The notes under the pieces are model-generated. The model did not search any database, was not told the DNA's origin, and was given only the letters and a program-made list of their open reading frames with translations. From contig NC_068349.1 of NCBI RefSeq assembly GCF_014633365.1, positions 30,704,753 through 30,768,752 on the forward strand: a stretch of 64,000 bases of DNA, in the 5' to 3' direction. Origin of the DNA: Diospyros lotus (taxonomy: Eukaryota > Streptophyta > Magnoliopsida > Ericales > Ebenaceae). This document shows positions 35,831 through 47,419 of the stretch, one piece after another (position 1 is the stretch's first letter; each line of letters begins with the position of its first letter). The translations under genes and the position numbers were made by a program.

Positions 35831-37720
35831 TAAGTATGGAGGAATTAACAAGCCACTCACAGAGTTGCTAAAGAAAGACAGCTTTGTGTGGGATCAAAAG
35901 GCTGAGGTAGCCTTTGAATTATTGAAGAAAGCCATGAGTGAAACTCCAGTACCAAGCCTACCAAATTTTAGTAAGACGTTTGTGGTGGAGACTGATGCAA
36001 GTGGGATGGGTATAGGGGTTGTCCTCATGCAAGAAGGCAAGCCCTCAGCCTTTAAAAGTCAAGCCTTAGCCCCAACACACATGGGCCTCAGTATATATGA
36101 GAGAGAGTTGTTAGCAGTCATCTTTGCAGTAGACAAGTGGAGACACTACCTCGAGGAGGGTAGGCTTATCATTAAGATTGATAACGAAAGTTTGACGTTT
36201 CTACTGCAAAAGAAACTTCACACCCAATTGCAAAGAAAGGGAATGACTAAATTGATGGGCTTAGATTATGTCATTCAATATAAGAGGGGGAAAGAGAACA
36301 TTACAGCAGATGATCTATCTCGATGCTGTGAAGGAGGAGTAGCTGCTTCAATCTCAGCTTTAGTTCTAGAGTGGTGTCAGGAAATGGCCAGGAGTTATGA
36401 GGGAGATGAGCAAGCTAGTTATGGGAAACTGCACGGAGTTGAAGAGGAAGATACTACAAGCCCTACATGAATCCCCAATTGAAGGCTATTCGAGGATACA
36501 GAACATCTATCATAAGGTGAAACAATTATTTTACTGGCCTAAGCTCAAAGAGGAGGTGATGAAGTTTGCGTTACCATGTGATGTGTGTAAAAGATGCAAG
36601 CATGAAATGGTGGCTTATCCAGGGCTCTTACAATCGTTAGCAATTTTGGGACATGCATGAGAGAGTGTATCAATGGATTTCATTGAGGAATTACCAAAAT
36701 CTAAAGGGAAGGATTGCATATTTGTAGTGGTGGACCGGCTCACCAAATTTGCCTACTTCCTAAGTCTTACTCATCCCTACTTGCACAAGAAGTGGCCTGG
36801 GTCTTTTTAGATTAGGTGATAAAGGTGCATGGGATCCAAAAAACTATAATTTATGACAGGGACAAGGTGTTTACTAGTCTCCTGTGGTAGTCCTTGATGA
36901 AATCCTTGGGGGATAAGTTTAACCTATCCTTCGCCTACCATCCCCAAACTAATGGACAGACAAAGCGAGTCAATCAGTGCCTAGAGACCTACCTGAGATG
37001 CATGTGTTTCGCACACCCAAAAGGTTAGCACAATGGTGGTACAACTCTAGCCACCATAGTGCCATTAAGATGCCACCGTTTGAGGCCTTTTTTGGTTACA
37101 AACCACTCCTATTACCAGACCTACCAAGTTCGACAAGTGTGGCAGCCATGGATGAACATTTGCAAAAGAGGCAGCAAATCCTCCAACAACTTAAAAAAGA
37201 CCTAGCCACGGCTCGAAATCAAATGAAGCAATTGGCTAACAAAAGTAGAAGTGAAAGAGTTCTGTGTGGGAGAGAGAGTCTATTTAAAGTTGAAAGGGCA
37301 CCATCTCAAGCCTTTATCCCCAAACCTAGTCTCCAAGTTGAGCCCCATGTATTTTGGCCCTTTTTCTATTGTGTCTAAGGTGGGCAATGTGGCCTATAGA
37401 CTACAATTACCGAAGGGGAGACAAATCCATATGGTGTTTCATGTCTCGTTGTTGAAGAAAGTTGTAGGGGCACAACTGACCAATCCCCAATTACCACAAA
37501 GAGCCATGGACGCCAGCCCTACTCCAGAACTAGCTACCATTGTGGACAGACGAGTGGTCTATCAACAAGGAGCTCCAATCATACAGGTCCTAGTGAGGTG
37601 GTCCAACATGCACCAAGACAACTCCACTTGGGAGTATCTCTCGGACTTGCTTACTTAATTCCCGAGAGGAGCCAGTCTCCTAACCATTTCTTGAGGACAA
37701 GAAATGTCTCAAGGGGAGGG

Positions 37721-38545
37721 TATATTATCATGTATTTACAAGGGAGATAGTAGAAGTAGAAATATTGCAATAAAATAGAATTCAATTAGAGCAGTAGATG
37801 TTTGTACGCAAGTAGAGCTAAGGCGTCTAGTACATGGGCAATTATGAATAATAGGCGGGAACCTATGTACTTCTACAGGAAGGTTATAAATTGAGATCGA
37901 CCCTTCTATTGGAGGATCTGCAGTTTAAATGAAAATTCTCTCTCTCTCTCTCTCTCTCCCTCTCGGATTTGTTGGCTCTTGCAAATCCGACCGTTCAATC
38001 TGGCATCCGACTCCATTTCTACCGTTAAAGTGCCCCCGATCTACAAGGAAGTAACTGCTTTGGCTTGATCTTCGATAGTTTTCGATTGATTTGTGAGATA
38101 TATGTATATAGATTTAGGGTTTTGGCCAGATGTTTAAACTCAGATCTACGAAGATCTGATCGTTGGATTTTGTGGGTTTCGAGATATGTTGGTCGGAATG
38201 GGCGAGGGTGTCAGATGGTGGTCTCGGATTGCCGGGAATCGCGGGCCATGGTGACTGGCAGCGAGTCACTTAATTTGGCCGAAACTTTAATTTTAGATCT
38301 ACAAAAATTTATCTATCCGATCTTAGCCATTTTTGGGTATGTTGGCCCCCTTGTTGTGGCGCACCTTGTGGTAGCCTCGGATCATCGGCAAAGTTACCGG
38401 TGGTCAGGGGTGAACAGAACGCGTCCCTATGTTGATCGAAAATTAATTTTTAAATCTGCTAAGATCTAATCGTCGGATGGCTCTCATTTTGAGATATGTT
38501 GATGTTCGTGGCGAGGGCTTCGAAACAATATACTGATGTGACTAT
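37721..38545 (+). repeat. 3' LTR of the chromovirus remnant, right end uncertain
   Basis: A purine tract AAGGGGAGGG (37711-37720) is followed by TATTATCATGTATTTACAAGG; the LTR start is at about 37721-37731. A TATA-like GGTTATAAATTGAG is near 37888, followed by a CT microsatellite (37936-37965). From about 38060 to 38540 the sequence is homologous to an LTR-like region on the minus strand at 42170-42700, so the LTR probably extends at least to there. The exact end and target duplication are not visible. Confidence 0.55.
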
Positions 38546-39101
38546 TTATTTTAACTTTAATCGAACCAAGCTGAGCTTGGCATAGCTCAGGCTTTAATTA
38601 TGGCAGTTAATTATTTGGGTAGAACTATTATGAAATTGTGTGCGCCACATCACTTTGCGATGGATGTTTGTCAAACTTTTTTGTGGGTATAACATTTCCC
38701 TTTATCATTAACTGTTGGCTTCAATTAATAAATTTCTGCCAATACACTTATGATGACAAGATAATACATGTATAATTGACTATACAAGAACCAAGTAAAC
38801 CAATTTTAAAGCTAGATATATGCAGCTTCTAGTTTTACAAGACACCAGTGCGCATCTCCAGGCAATACAATCCAGTTTAACAACATAAAAGAGATGCACA
38901 AGACAGAAATGGGAGACACTGCCAAAAGTAAATATCGGTAAAGGAAATAGCGTGAAACAAATGGGAATTGTATCAGTAAAGGAAATAGATTAAAGTGTAT
39001 GGGTGAGTCAGAGTGCTGAAAAGTTGGTAGAGTTTATTATAAACATTCTCAAAAAAGACTTCCTATTACTCAGTACAAAGTGATAACAAAAGCTACAATA
39101 C
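38546..39101. other. Non-coding DNA with a copy of the EBP2 flank
   Basis: No gene. 38788-38900 is the direct repeat of the EBP2 upstream segment at 32822-32930. The remainder is unremarkable. Confidence 0.5.
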
Positions 39102-39181
39102 TATTATAAAACCCCCACAGAAAACTAGACATGCCTCATCTGGAGGCCAAATCATGTAATGCACAAATTGTAGACATCAGG
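39102..39181 (+). repeat. Left arm of an 80-bp inverted repeat
   Basis: The segment with CCCCCACAGAAAACTAGACA recurs as its reverse complement at 40543-40622 at about 90% identity. The arms are 1.36 kb apart and enclose a second, nested inverted repeat (39895-39985 with 40437-40535). Confidence 0.75.
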
Positions 39182-39890
39182 ATTTGGGGTTTCCAGAAAT
39201 GCTTTCTTTCTGTCAACTGAAACCCTATGGTTTCAGCCATCTCAAACACCAGGGAAAAAAAGTTTAAGAATAACGGAAGAAAAATCAAGGAAAATAAAAG
39301 AAACACTTGCAGCTAACAGTAAGAAAGCCCAACTACCGACTGTAGCCTATGATCAAAACCAACCGCTGGAGTTTCCCAATCACGGTGACCAACATATCCA
39401 AAATCCAACATGTCTTTACCAAGGAGGGGTGCAAGACCCCTTAATTGTCGCCACTAGCTTGCTGAAAAACAACTGATCACAATTTATTTGCAGGAAGAAA
39501 CAATGAGCTTTTTAGTGTGATAGAATCAAAGAGAGGGAGGATTAGGGTTTCCCTCATTGGGTCGGATATAAAGAGGGAGAATTAGGTAAAAACATGTAAT
39601 GCAGCAAAGTGTGGGATAGGTTTACAGAACTAAAAAATCTATATGCTATATATAACAAGTGGTGACATATTGCACCCAGATCTCCAGAGAAGTTGAGCAG
39701 AGCCTTGCCAACATAAACCGATATCAGAGTCATAGCATGCAAGGTCCACCATGTCATCATACTAACCCTATTGCGGACACTAGTGTTCTGTTCAACCTAG
39801 TTCCACCCACTATGTCAGAAAAATAGCAAATGTCATAATTCTACAACAGAACATACAGGCATGTCATAATTCTATTGCGAACCCTTTCGC
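39182..39890. other. Non-coding DNA inside the inverted repeat
   Basis: No coding sequence or recognised element. Confidence 0.4.
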
Positions 39891-39894
39891 GCAT

Positions 39895-40535
39895 GTATAT
39901 ATATATATAAATAGAGAGAACGAAAGTTGTAGGGTCGCCGAAAATCTTACTGATGGTCGGACACGAAGATGGTGGAACGACGACCCTCCTAAAACTCAAA
40001 AATATATATATAAATGAAGCTGAACTGGGCTGGCCATTGACCAACCCAGCCCGAGCGCCTAGCAAGCAAATTGGGCTGCCCATTCGACCAGCCCATCTTC
40101 TAAATCGGTGGGTCAAGCTCCAATAAAGTGGAAGATGGGAAGTAGGGTTTTGAGAACCCTCCTAAAACTTCCTACACCCTGAAGCTCTCTCTCTCTGTCT
40201 CTCTCTGTTCCGCCTTGAGCCGGCAGACCACCACTTAGTAGAGTTTGCCACCGCCATCCCCCGTGTCCTCTCTGTTCTCCTTCACACCAGCCACCACCAC
40301 CAGCTCTGCCACCATCTCCATCTATCTCCTTTCCTTTGCAAAGCACCAGCCACCGCCACCACACCTTCGTCCTTTCGTCTTCCTTCTTTGACGTCGGACC
40401 GCCATTACCATATCCGTCGTTCTCTACATTTTCAACCGTCGTTGTTCCACCATCTTCTTCGTGTCCGACCATCTGTAAGATTTCCGACAACCCTGCAACT
40501 TTCGTTCTCTCTATTTATACATATATATAAATAGA
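39895..40535. mobile_element. Foldback/MITE-like element with ~90-bp inverted arms
   Basis: The arms 39895-39985 and 40437-40535 are inverted copies sharing AATAGAGAGAACGAAAGTTG and ATGGTCGGACACGAAGA. Both outer ends run into TATATA repeats, which hides any target duplication. The core contains a CT microsatellite (40184-40207) and a GC-rich part (40210-40440). Superfamily not assigned; no transposase. Confidence 0.55.
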
Positions 40536-40542
40536 GACATGT

Positions 40543-40622
40543 CCCGATGCCTACAATTTGTGCATTGCATGATTTGGCCACCAGATGAGACATGTCTAGT
40601 TTTCTGTGGGGGTTTTATAATA
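40543..40622 (-). repeat. Right arm of the 80-bp inverted repeat
   Basis: Reverse-complement partner of 39102-39181. It starts just 8 bp right of the foldback element at 39895-40535. Confidence 0.75.
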
Positions 40623-41036
40623 TGCATTTTAGGGTGAATAGATTGCCGAGTATGCAACAGAAATTCTAAAGGAGTGCTAAGTTGAAGTTAAGTTGAGTTA
40701 GCTAAAGTGCAGTCCACTTGGCTTAGGATTTAGTCCCACCATGGAAAAGTCAAATCATATTGGTGTTAGATATATATATATATATCCATTAGGAAAAACC
40801 CCTTGAGAAGGAGGAATAATCCTAATTAGAGTTGCATGTATAGGTTATGCAACTAAAAGTATTGTCCAAGGTGATCCATTGTTAAATTTACAACATTGAT
40901 TGATGTTCTTAATGTTTGTTGATATTGTTGTTGTTTTGATGATCAGGTTATCATGCGGGAAACCCAAGGAAGAGCAAGCCAAAGTCTTTGATGGATGAAG
41001 ATGGAAGGTATCGCATTCAAGACAATAGTGGAGATT
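40623..41036. other. Non-coding DNA left of an LTR
   Basis: No gene seen. The last bases, AATAGTGGAGATT, resemble a Copia polypurine tract in front of the LTR at 41037, so part of this stretch may be retroelement interior. Confidence 0.4.
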
Positions 41037-41608
41037 TGTTGAATATTGTCTCGAGTTAGTGATAGGATTTTGTGTAGTTGTTTATATGTGGTTAATGGTT
41101 AGTTGATAGACGTTGGGCCTCAAGTATAATTAGTTCAAAGTTTGGGGGTCAAACTGTAAATATCAATTATGTGCCTAGGAAATTTCACTGTTGTCTATAA
41201 ATAGGGTAGTGAGGGCCGCATGTTCTCTTTTTATTTTTTATGAGAGCTTTAAGAGTGGAAGGCTATATGTGTGTGTAAGTAGTCTTTGTATATTCTTGGG
41301 AGAGGCTTGTATCGTGAGAGAGAGAAAGATGGGAGTTGTTGTACTGATCATCTATCAAATAAAGAGGCTGTGCTCGGGTTTGAAGGTTGGATGTAAGACT
41401 GATTCAAGTCGGCCTGAACTAGGATAATCTTTTTTTCCTTGTGTGGTTTGATATTTTCATTTCTTGTTCTGTTCTTGCGTTAAATTTCTGTTCTTTAGTA
41501 TATGGTTGTGTTGTGGTATGTTGGTCGGGTGAGCTGTGAGTGTGTTGTGAGGTGTTTGAGTGGTTTCTTGGGTGATTTAAAGGCTGCCAGTGTTCCCGAT
41601 TTTCAACA
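41037..41608 (+). repeat. LTR (572 bp), solo or 3' LTR, probably Copia-like
   Basis: It begins TGTTGAATATTG and ends GATTTTCAACA, with perfect 7-bp inverted ends TGTTGAA/TTCAACA. A TATA-like GTCTATAAATAGGG lies near 41195, and AAATAAAG (41358) could be the polyadenylation signal. The flanks are AGATT (41032-41036) and ATATT (41609-41613), one mismatch, so a solo LTR is possible. The preceding purine-rich AGTGGAGATT would also fit a 3' LTR of a decayed element. Confidence 0.65.
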
Positions 41609-42909
41609 ATATTTATAACTCAATTGGTAAAATTTTTTAAAAAAAACATAATAATTAATTAATTTGTGATTTGATAAATGGCTTAAAAGAATGATTTGTA
41701 ATATGCTAGCCTTAGAATAAAATGAATCTCAAAAATCAGGATTCGGAATGAACCCAGATCATCATCATAGGCTAGCCAAGAACACACTCGAGGTCAATCT
41801 TGCTCGGCCTCGAGTCATCTAATAAGGCTTCATCCTTAGAATTTCGATAAACAAATTGACTCACCAGTCACATTGCCAATTCCAAGAGGCTTAATGAGAA
41901 CCCAAATTAGATTGACGTCAATATCTTGAATAAGACCAACCTAACCAAGTTATCCTAGGTTCACGGACAAGTGACAAGAAAGGAAAACAAGTCGAGTGGG
42001 CTAGCCCAATGCCACAACTGGGTCAAACCATGCCGAACATATTGGGCCATTCTATAACCCAATCGGGCTCCGCTATTCTAGGCCCAAAACCTTACTCAAC
42101 CTACCCAAACCCCAAAAGCCCTCTTTTCTTTTCTTCTTTCTTTCTTTTTTTTCGACATTCTGCCACCGCCGGTCTGCGAAATATGGCCGACCAGCATACC
42201 GAATCGAAGCCCTCGCCACGAACATCGACATATGTCAAAATGAAAGCCATCAAACGGTTAGATCTTAAAAGATCTAGAAATTAATTTTCAGCCAACATAA
42301 GGACGAATTCTGGCCATCGCCCACCGCTGGCCGTTTTTTTCGACGATCGGAGGCTACCACGAGGTGCGCAGCACCAAGGCGACCAACATACCCAAAAATG
42401 ACAAAGATCGAACGGCTAGATTTTCGTAGATCTAAGGTTTAATTTTTTGCCAAAAATAAAGACCCGCTGCCAATCGTCGCCGGCCACCGTGGCCGGTGAT
42501 TTCCAACAATCTAAGACCGCCATCCAACACCCTCGAGTATTCCAACCAACATATCCCAAAACCAAGCAAATCCAACTGTCAGATCTCCGTAGATCTAAGT
42601 TTAAACAACCGGCCAAAAACCCAACCGCGTCTATATACATACATCTCGCGAAACAACGGCAAAACCAACAAAACCATGCCAAAACATTTACCTCTTCTTA
42701 AATAGCAAAAATGAAGTTGGATGATAGATCAACCGACCGGATCACGAGACATCGGTAAGAATCCAAGAGAAAGCGTGTGAGAGAGAGAGAAAGAGAGAGA
42801 GAGATGATTTCGGGCGGGGGGGGCGCCTACGCGCCTCCCCCTTTTATATTTTATTTTTATTTTTTTTCTTTTTATTTTATTATTATTATTATTATTTCGG
42901 GTTTTTACA
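41609..42909 (-). repeat. LTR-like sequence, minus orientation, related to 37.7-38.5 kb
   Basis: On the minus strand it starts TGTAAAAACCCG at 42909, with a TATA-like AAATATAAAAGGGGG near 42837-42852 and then a CT-rich leader. 42170-42700 is the inverted homologue of 38060-38540; both share AGATCTACG.AGATCTGA and ATGTTCGTGGCGAGGGCTTC. The distal end probably lies at about 41.6 kb next to the other LTR. Reading frames here are not genes. Confidence 0.5.
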
Positions 42910-42910
42910 G

Positions 42911-43165
42911 GCGACGACGAGCGGAGGTGCAATGAGTCGGGAAGAGAGAGAGAGAGAGAACTAGACCTTGTGGAGCGACGACGATAACCGGAGGTACAAC
43001 GAGTCGGGAAGAGTGGGGAAAAGAAAGAGAGAGAAAGAGCCAGACCTTCTGGAGCGACGACGACGATCGGAGGTGCAACGAGTCAAGAAGAAAAGGGCAG
43101 AGAGAGATAGAGAGAGAGAACTAGACCTTGTGGAGCGGCGACGACGATCGACGGCAGATCTTAAT
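42911..43165. repeat. Minisatellite, about 3.5 copies of a 67-80-bp unit
   Basis: Units share GCGACGACGA.CGGAGGTRCAAYGAGTC, a purine-rich AGAGAG stretch of variable length, and a closing ACTAGACCTTGTGGA. The GGAGGT core occurs at about 42923, 42990 and 43069, with a partial fourth copy near 43140. Length differences are in the GA stretch. Confidence 0.75.
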
Positions 43166-44053
43166 GGAAAATGTTTAATAAAATAATAATTTGTAGTGTT
43201 TATTATTCGATTCAAAATATATATAAAAAAACATCAATTTTAGTCTTCAAATCCTGATTCCTAAACAAACTAATTACACCACAAGGTCAAAACTTAAAAA
43301 CATATGGGAAACAATATTCTTCTTAAGAGAACTGAAATATAGATTGTACAAACATAAAAATACATAAACATTAGTCTTACTTACAATTTAATGTTTTAGT
43401 ATATAAGGAGAAAAATAAATTTTATTCTAATATTTAATAATTAATTAATAAATATATAAGATTACAGTGTAAGTGTTTGATTAATCAAACATAATGCATT
43501 TATTAATGGTTAACCCATTAAAAATAATAACTGACATTTATTGATTTAATTAATATATATGTATTTGACAAGAAATTCTATAGTTAATTTAATTAATTTT
43601 TTGATATTTACATATATCTAAATCTAATTAAATGTAAATATAATATACAATATATTTTTATATAAACAAATGTTACGGAACTAAGTGTATATTATATTTT
43701 AATATAAAAATATATAGCACTAATTGTTGACTAAATGTGCTTAGTTTAATGGTAAAAAAAAAAACTATTCAAAATATAAAAATCTAAATGTCGTAGGTTT
43801 GAATCATCACAAAAATAATATCGTTTTTTTTTCCTAAAATTACAATGTTTTGATATTTATTTACTTGTTGACTTATTTAAAAATTATACATATTGATATT
43901 CAATTTATTATATAAAAAATCATGTGGTTGTCAAGAGATTATTTTTAATATAATGTTAATATTTTTATAAGATTAATTTTTAAAAAAATTGATATTATTT
44001 AGTCATTTAATATGAAAGAATAAAATATTATTTCTTTATATATTTTTATTTTA
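43166..44053. other. AT-rich intergenic DNA
   Basis: No gene. Very AT-rich. TCGTAGGTTTGAATCATC near 43791 resembles a pol III B box, but no SINE body can be defined. Confidence 0.5.
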
Positions 44054-44070
44054 TATATAATGGCATATTG

Positions 44071-47000
44071 AACTCCGCCTGGGGATGTTATCCACTGCCG
44101 ATCCCAAACCCGGATAAAGAAAGAGAGTTGTGTTAGGTAGCCGACAGTCAACGTAAAACTTAGTCGGATCCAAAACATGAACTCTAGACAAATTATGAAA
44201 AAACGTTTGGGCATGAGCGTAACCGTTCATAGCGACGCGCTACACTGCCCGCGTGTAGTGTCAAGTGAGCTAGGGCCGCTGCATCGGCGCTCGGATGTAG
44301 TGACAAATGAGCAAGGGTTCCCGCATTTGCTTGGACGGATCTGGGTAAAGAAGTTAGTCCAACATCAAAATCAAAATTAAAATCAAAACCAAAAACAAAA
44401 TCAAAATCAAAACCAAAACCAAAACAAAAAACAAAATCAAATAGCCAAAAACAAAATCATAGATTAAGAATTGGGTCATAGAAATAGGAACATTAACAGG
44501 CAAAGCTATGGAAGTGGTAGATGTGATGATTAGGAGAAAAATTAATATTATGTGCATTCAAGAGACGAGATAGGTAGGGAAAAAAGCAAAAACTTTGTCA
44601 GAAAATGGATATAAAATATGATACACAGGAAATGATCGAGCAAAAAATGGAGTGGGGATCATTATAGATAAAAGCTTAGTAGATGAGGTAGTGGATGTAA
44701 AGAGAATAGGGGATAGGATTATTATGGTGAAGGTTATTCTAGGAAGAATAACTATGAATATATTTAGTACATATGCACCACAAGCGGGGTTAGGTGAGGA
44801 GATAAAAGCAAAATTCTGAGAGGACCTAGAGGGACTCATACAAATGATACCAAGAGGAGAGAAAGTGATTATAGGAGGTGACTTAAATGGTCACGTGGGT
44901 AGAGACGAAAACGGCTATAGAGAGGTACATGGAGGGTATGGATTCGAGGAAATTAATAATGAGGGTAAGTCTATTCTAGATTTTGCAATGGCATATGGGC
45001 TCATCATAATCAATACTAGGTTCAAAAAACGGGATGAACACTTAATCACATATAAAAATGTCACATCAAGCACCCAAATAGATTACTTCCTCATGAGACA
45101 AGAGGACCGGGTATGTTGTAGGGATTGTAAGGTGATACCGGGAGAGTGTTTGACTACTCAACATAGACTTCTAGTACTTGACGTCTAAGTAAGAAATTGG
45201 AAGAGAAAAAATCACATAAAACAAAATCCAAAAATCAGGTGGTGGGATTTAAAAGGGGAGAAACAACTAATCTTCAAAGAAAAATTAAGGGGTAGAAAAG
45301 AATGGAATGGAAAAGGACAGACAAACCAAATGTGGAGAGAAATTGCTAATGCCCTGAGAAACACAGCAAAGATAGTGCTTGGAGAGACAAATGGTAGAGC
45401 CCCTAATCTTAAGAGTCTTGGTGGTGGAATGAAGAAGTGCAATTGAAAATTAAAAATAAGAAAAATTGCTATAAGGCTATATATCAGTGCAACAATGAAG
45501 AAAATCAAAAAAATTATAAAGAATCAAAAAAGGCAGCAAAAAAAGCTGTTAGTGAAGCAAGGTCAAAAGCATACGAGAATCTATATAAACGACTTGATAC
45601 AAAAGATGAAGAAAGGGATATATATAAATTAGCTAAAGCAAGAGAAAGAAAAACAAGGGATTTAAATCAAGTGAAATGTATAAAAGATGAAAATCAAAAT
45701 GTATTAGTGAATGAGGGAGCGATTAAGGAGAGATGGAATGAGTATTTCACAAAATTATTCAATGATGATGGCGACACAAGAGTTAGGTTGGGACATCTTA
45801 GTAACTCCGAAGGGAACGTGAGCTATACATTTTATCAACGCATAAGTCTAAATGAAATAAGGCAAGCATTAAAAAAGATGAAAAATCATAAGGCGGTGGA
45901 ACCGAATAATATACCAATAGAAGCATGGAAATGCATGGGAGAAAAGGATATCTCCTGGCTAACGAAATTATTTAACGCGATTCTTAAATCAAAAAAGATG
46001 TCAGATGAGTGGAGGAATAGTACTTTGGTCCCTATATATAAGAACAAAGGAGATGTTCAAAACTGTGAAAAATATAGAGGAATTAAGTTAATGAGCCATA
46101 TCGTGAAACTCTGGGAGAGAGTAATAGAGCAGAGACTCAGAAAAGAAACAGAGGTCTCAGAAAATCAGTTTGGTTTCATGCCCGATAGGTCAACAATGGA
46201 AGCTATATATCTACTGAGACGCCTAATGAAAAGGTATCGGGATCATCAGAAGGACCTACATATGGTGTTTATAAATCTAGAAAATGCCTATGATAGGGTC
46301 CCTAGAGAATTATTATGGAGGGTTTTAGAGAAGAAAGGAGTCCGAATAGCCCATATACAAGCCCTTAAGGACATGTATCATGGTGCAAAGACAAGGGTCA
46401 GAACATGCGAAGGGGATACTAAACCATTTAAAATTACAATAGGATTGCATCAAGGTTCTGCACTAAGTCCATACTTATTTGCTTTAGTAATGGATGAACT
46501 CACTAAAGATATTCAGACAGAGGTGCCATAGTGTATGTTATTTGCAGACGACATAGTGTTGGTGGATGAAACAAAAGAAGGAGTGAACACTAAGCTTGAG
46601 TTATGGAGAAACAATTTAGAATCTAAGGGATTTAAATTAAGCAGAAAGAAAACAGAATATACGGAATATAAATTTAGTAAGAATGCAAGAGTAGAGGATG
46701 TTATAATAAAATTGGAAGATCAAATCTTACAAAGAAAAGACCATTTTTGATATTTGGGATCAGTGATTCAAAAAGATGGAGAAATTCACGAGGATGTCAC
46801 ACATAGAATTAAGGCAGGTTGGCTAAAATGGAGAAATGCATCGGGGGTGTTATGTGATGGTAAAATCCCATTAAAATTGAAAGGAAAATTCTATAGGACA
46901 GCTATAAGACCAATTTTGTTATACGGCTCAGAATGTTGGGCAGTCAAATACCAACAAGAGCAAAAGACGAGTGTAACGAAGATGAGAATGTTAAGATGGA

Positions 47001-47343
47001 TGTGCGGCCATACAAGAAAAGATAAAATTAGAAATGAAGTTATTCGTAATAAGATAGGAGTAGTGCCAATAGAGGAAAAGATGAGAGAGACTAGACTAAG
47101 ATGGTTTGGTCATGTGAGAAGGAGATCAAAAGACGCTCATGTGATGAGAGTTGATGAAATGGAATAATTAATCAAAAAAAGAGGTAGAGGCAGACCTAAG
47201 AAGACTTTGAGGGAGACATTAAAGTTTGATATGAAGTGTATGGATCTCAATGAAGATATGACAAAAGATAGAAATATATGGAAGTCTAGAATTTATGTAG
47301 CCGACCCCACATAGTGGGATAAAGGCTGGATATATTGTTGTTG
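44071..47343 (+). mobile_element. Full-length RTE-type LINE (3273 bp)
   Basis: Non-LTR retrotransposon with endonuclease and reverse transcriptase in one reading unit and a 3' end that reads GGCTGGATATATTGTTGTTG, a short TTG-repeat tail typical of RTE elements. It is flanked by a 17-bp target duplication, TATATAATGGCATATTG at 44054-44070 and TATATAATCGCATATTG at 47344-47360, one mismatch. The 5' part (44071-44480) is an untranslated leader. The duplication fixes both ends, so the insertion looks complete. The coding region carries stops, so it is not autonomous now. Confidence 0.9.
44480..47320 (+). pseudogene. RTE LINE polyprotein: endonuclease + reverse transcriptase, with stops
   Basis: Apurinic-type endonuclease at 44480-45190: CIQETR, GGDLNGHVG (catalytic Asp/Asn), QIDYFLM and the QHRLLVLDV end with its His. 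Reverse transcriptase at 45700-46750: [50 protein letters not shown] and the FADD catalytic box (MLFADDIVLV, intact) at 46535. A conserved C-terminal region follows ([35 protein letters not shown]) and ends YVADPT. Premature stops lie near 44572, 44817, 46529 and 46748; four of these replace Trp or Arg expected at conserved places. Longest open piece is 45437-46531. Confidence 0.9.
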
Positions 47344-47419
47344 TATATAATCGCATATTGCTAAATTTACATAATTAACTCTAATTATTAACTGAATTCA
47401 TTTCATTTATAAGTTTATG
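47344..47419. other. LINE target duplication and short flank
   Basis: 47344-47360 is the right copy of the LINE target duplication. The rest is AT-rich. Confidence 0.7.

Larger units (their letters stand above)
34540..37660 (+). pseudogene. Ty3/Gypsy chromovirus pol remnant (RT, RNase H, integrase, chromodomain)
   Basis: RT at 34620-35280 ([41 protein letters not shown]). The active-site box reads VFFDNILIY, so the second Asp of the DD pair is Asn. RNase H at 35831-36340 has VVETDASGMGIG, YERELLAV and ITADDLSR. Integrase at 36440-37200 has [20 protein letters not shown] and [12 protein letters not shown], with frameshifts near 36800-36960. The C-terminus (37540-37650) ends in a chromodomain-like VLVRWSNMHQDNSTWEYL, which places it among chromoviruses (Reina- or Galadriel-like, tentative). 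Gag and protease are missing. Frame and stop damage, and a TRIM inserted at 35283-35830, make it inactive. Confidence 0.85.

Noticed and set aside
43733..43810. SINE-like sequence with GTAGGTTTGAATCATC
   Set aside because: Only a B-box-like word and a weak A box; no body and no target duplication, so chance is likely.
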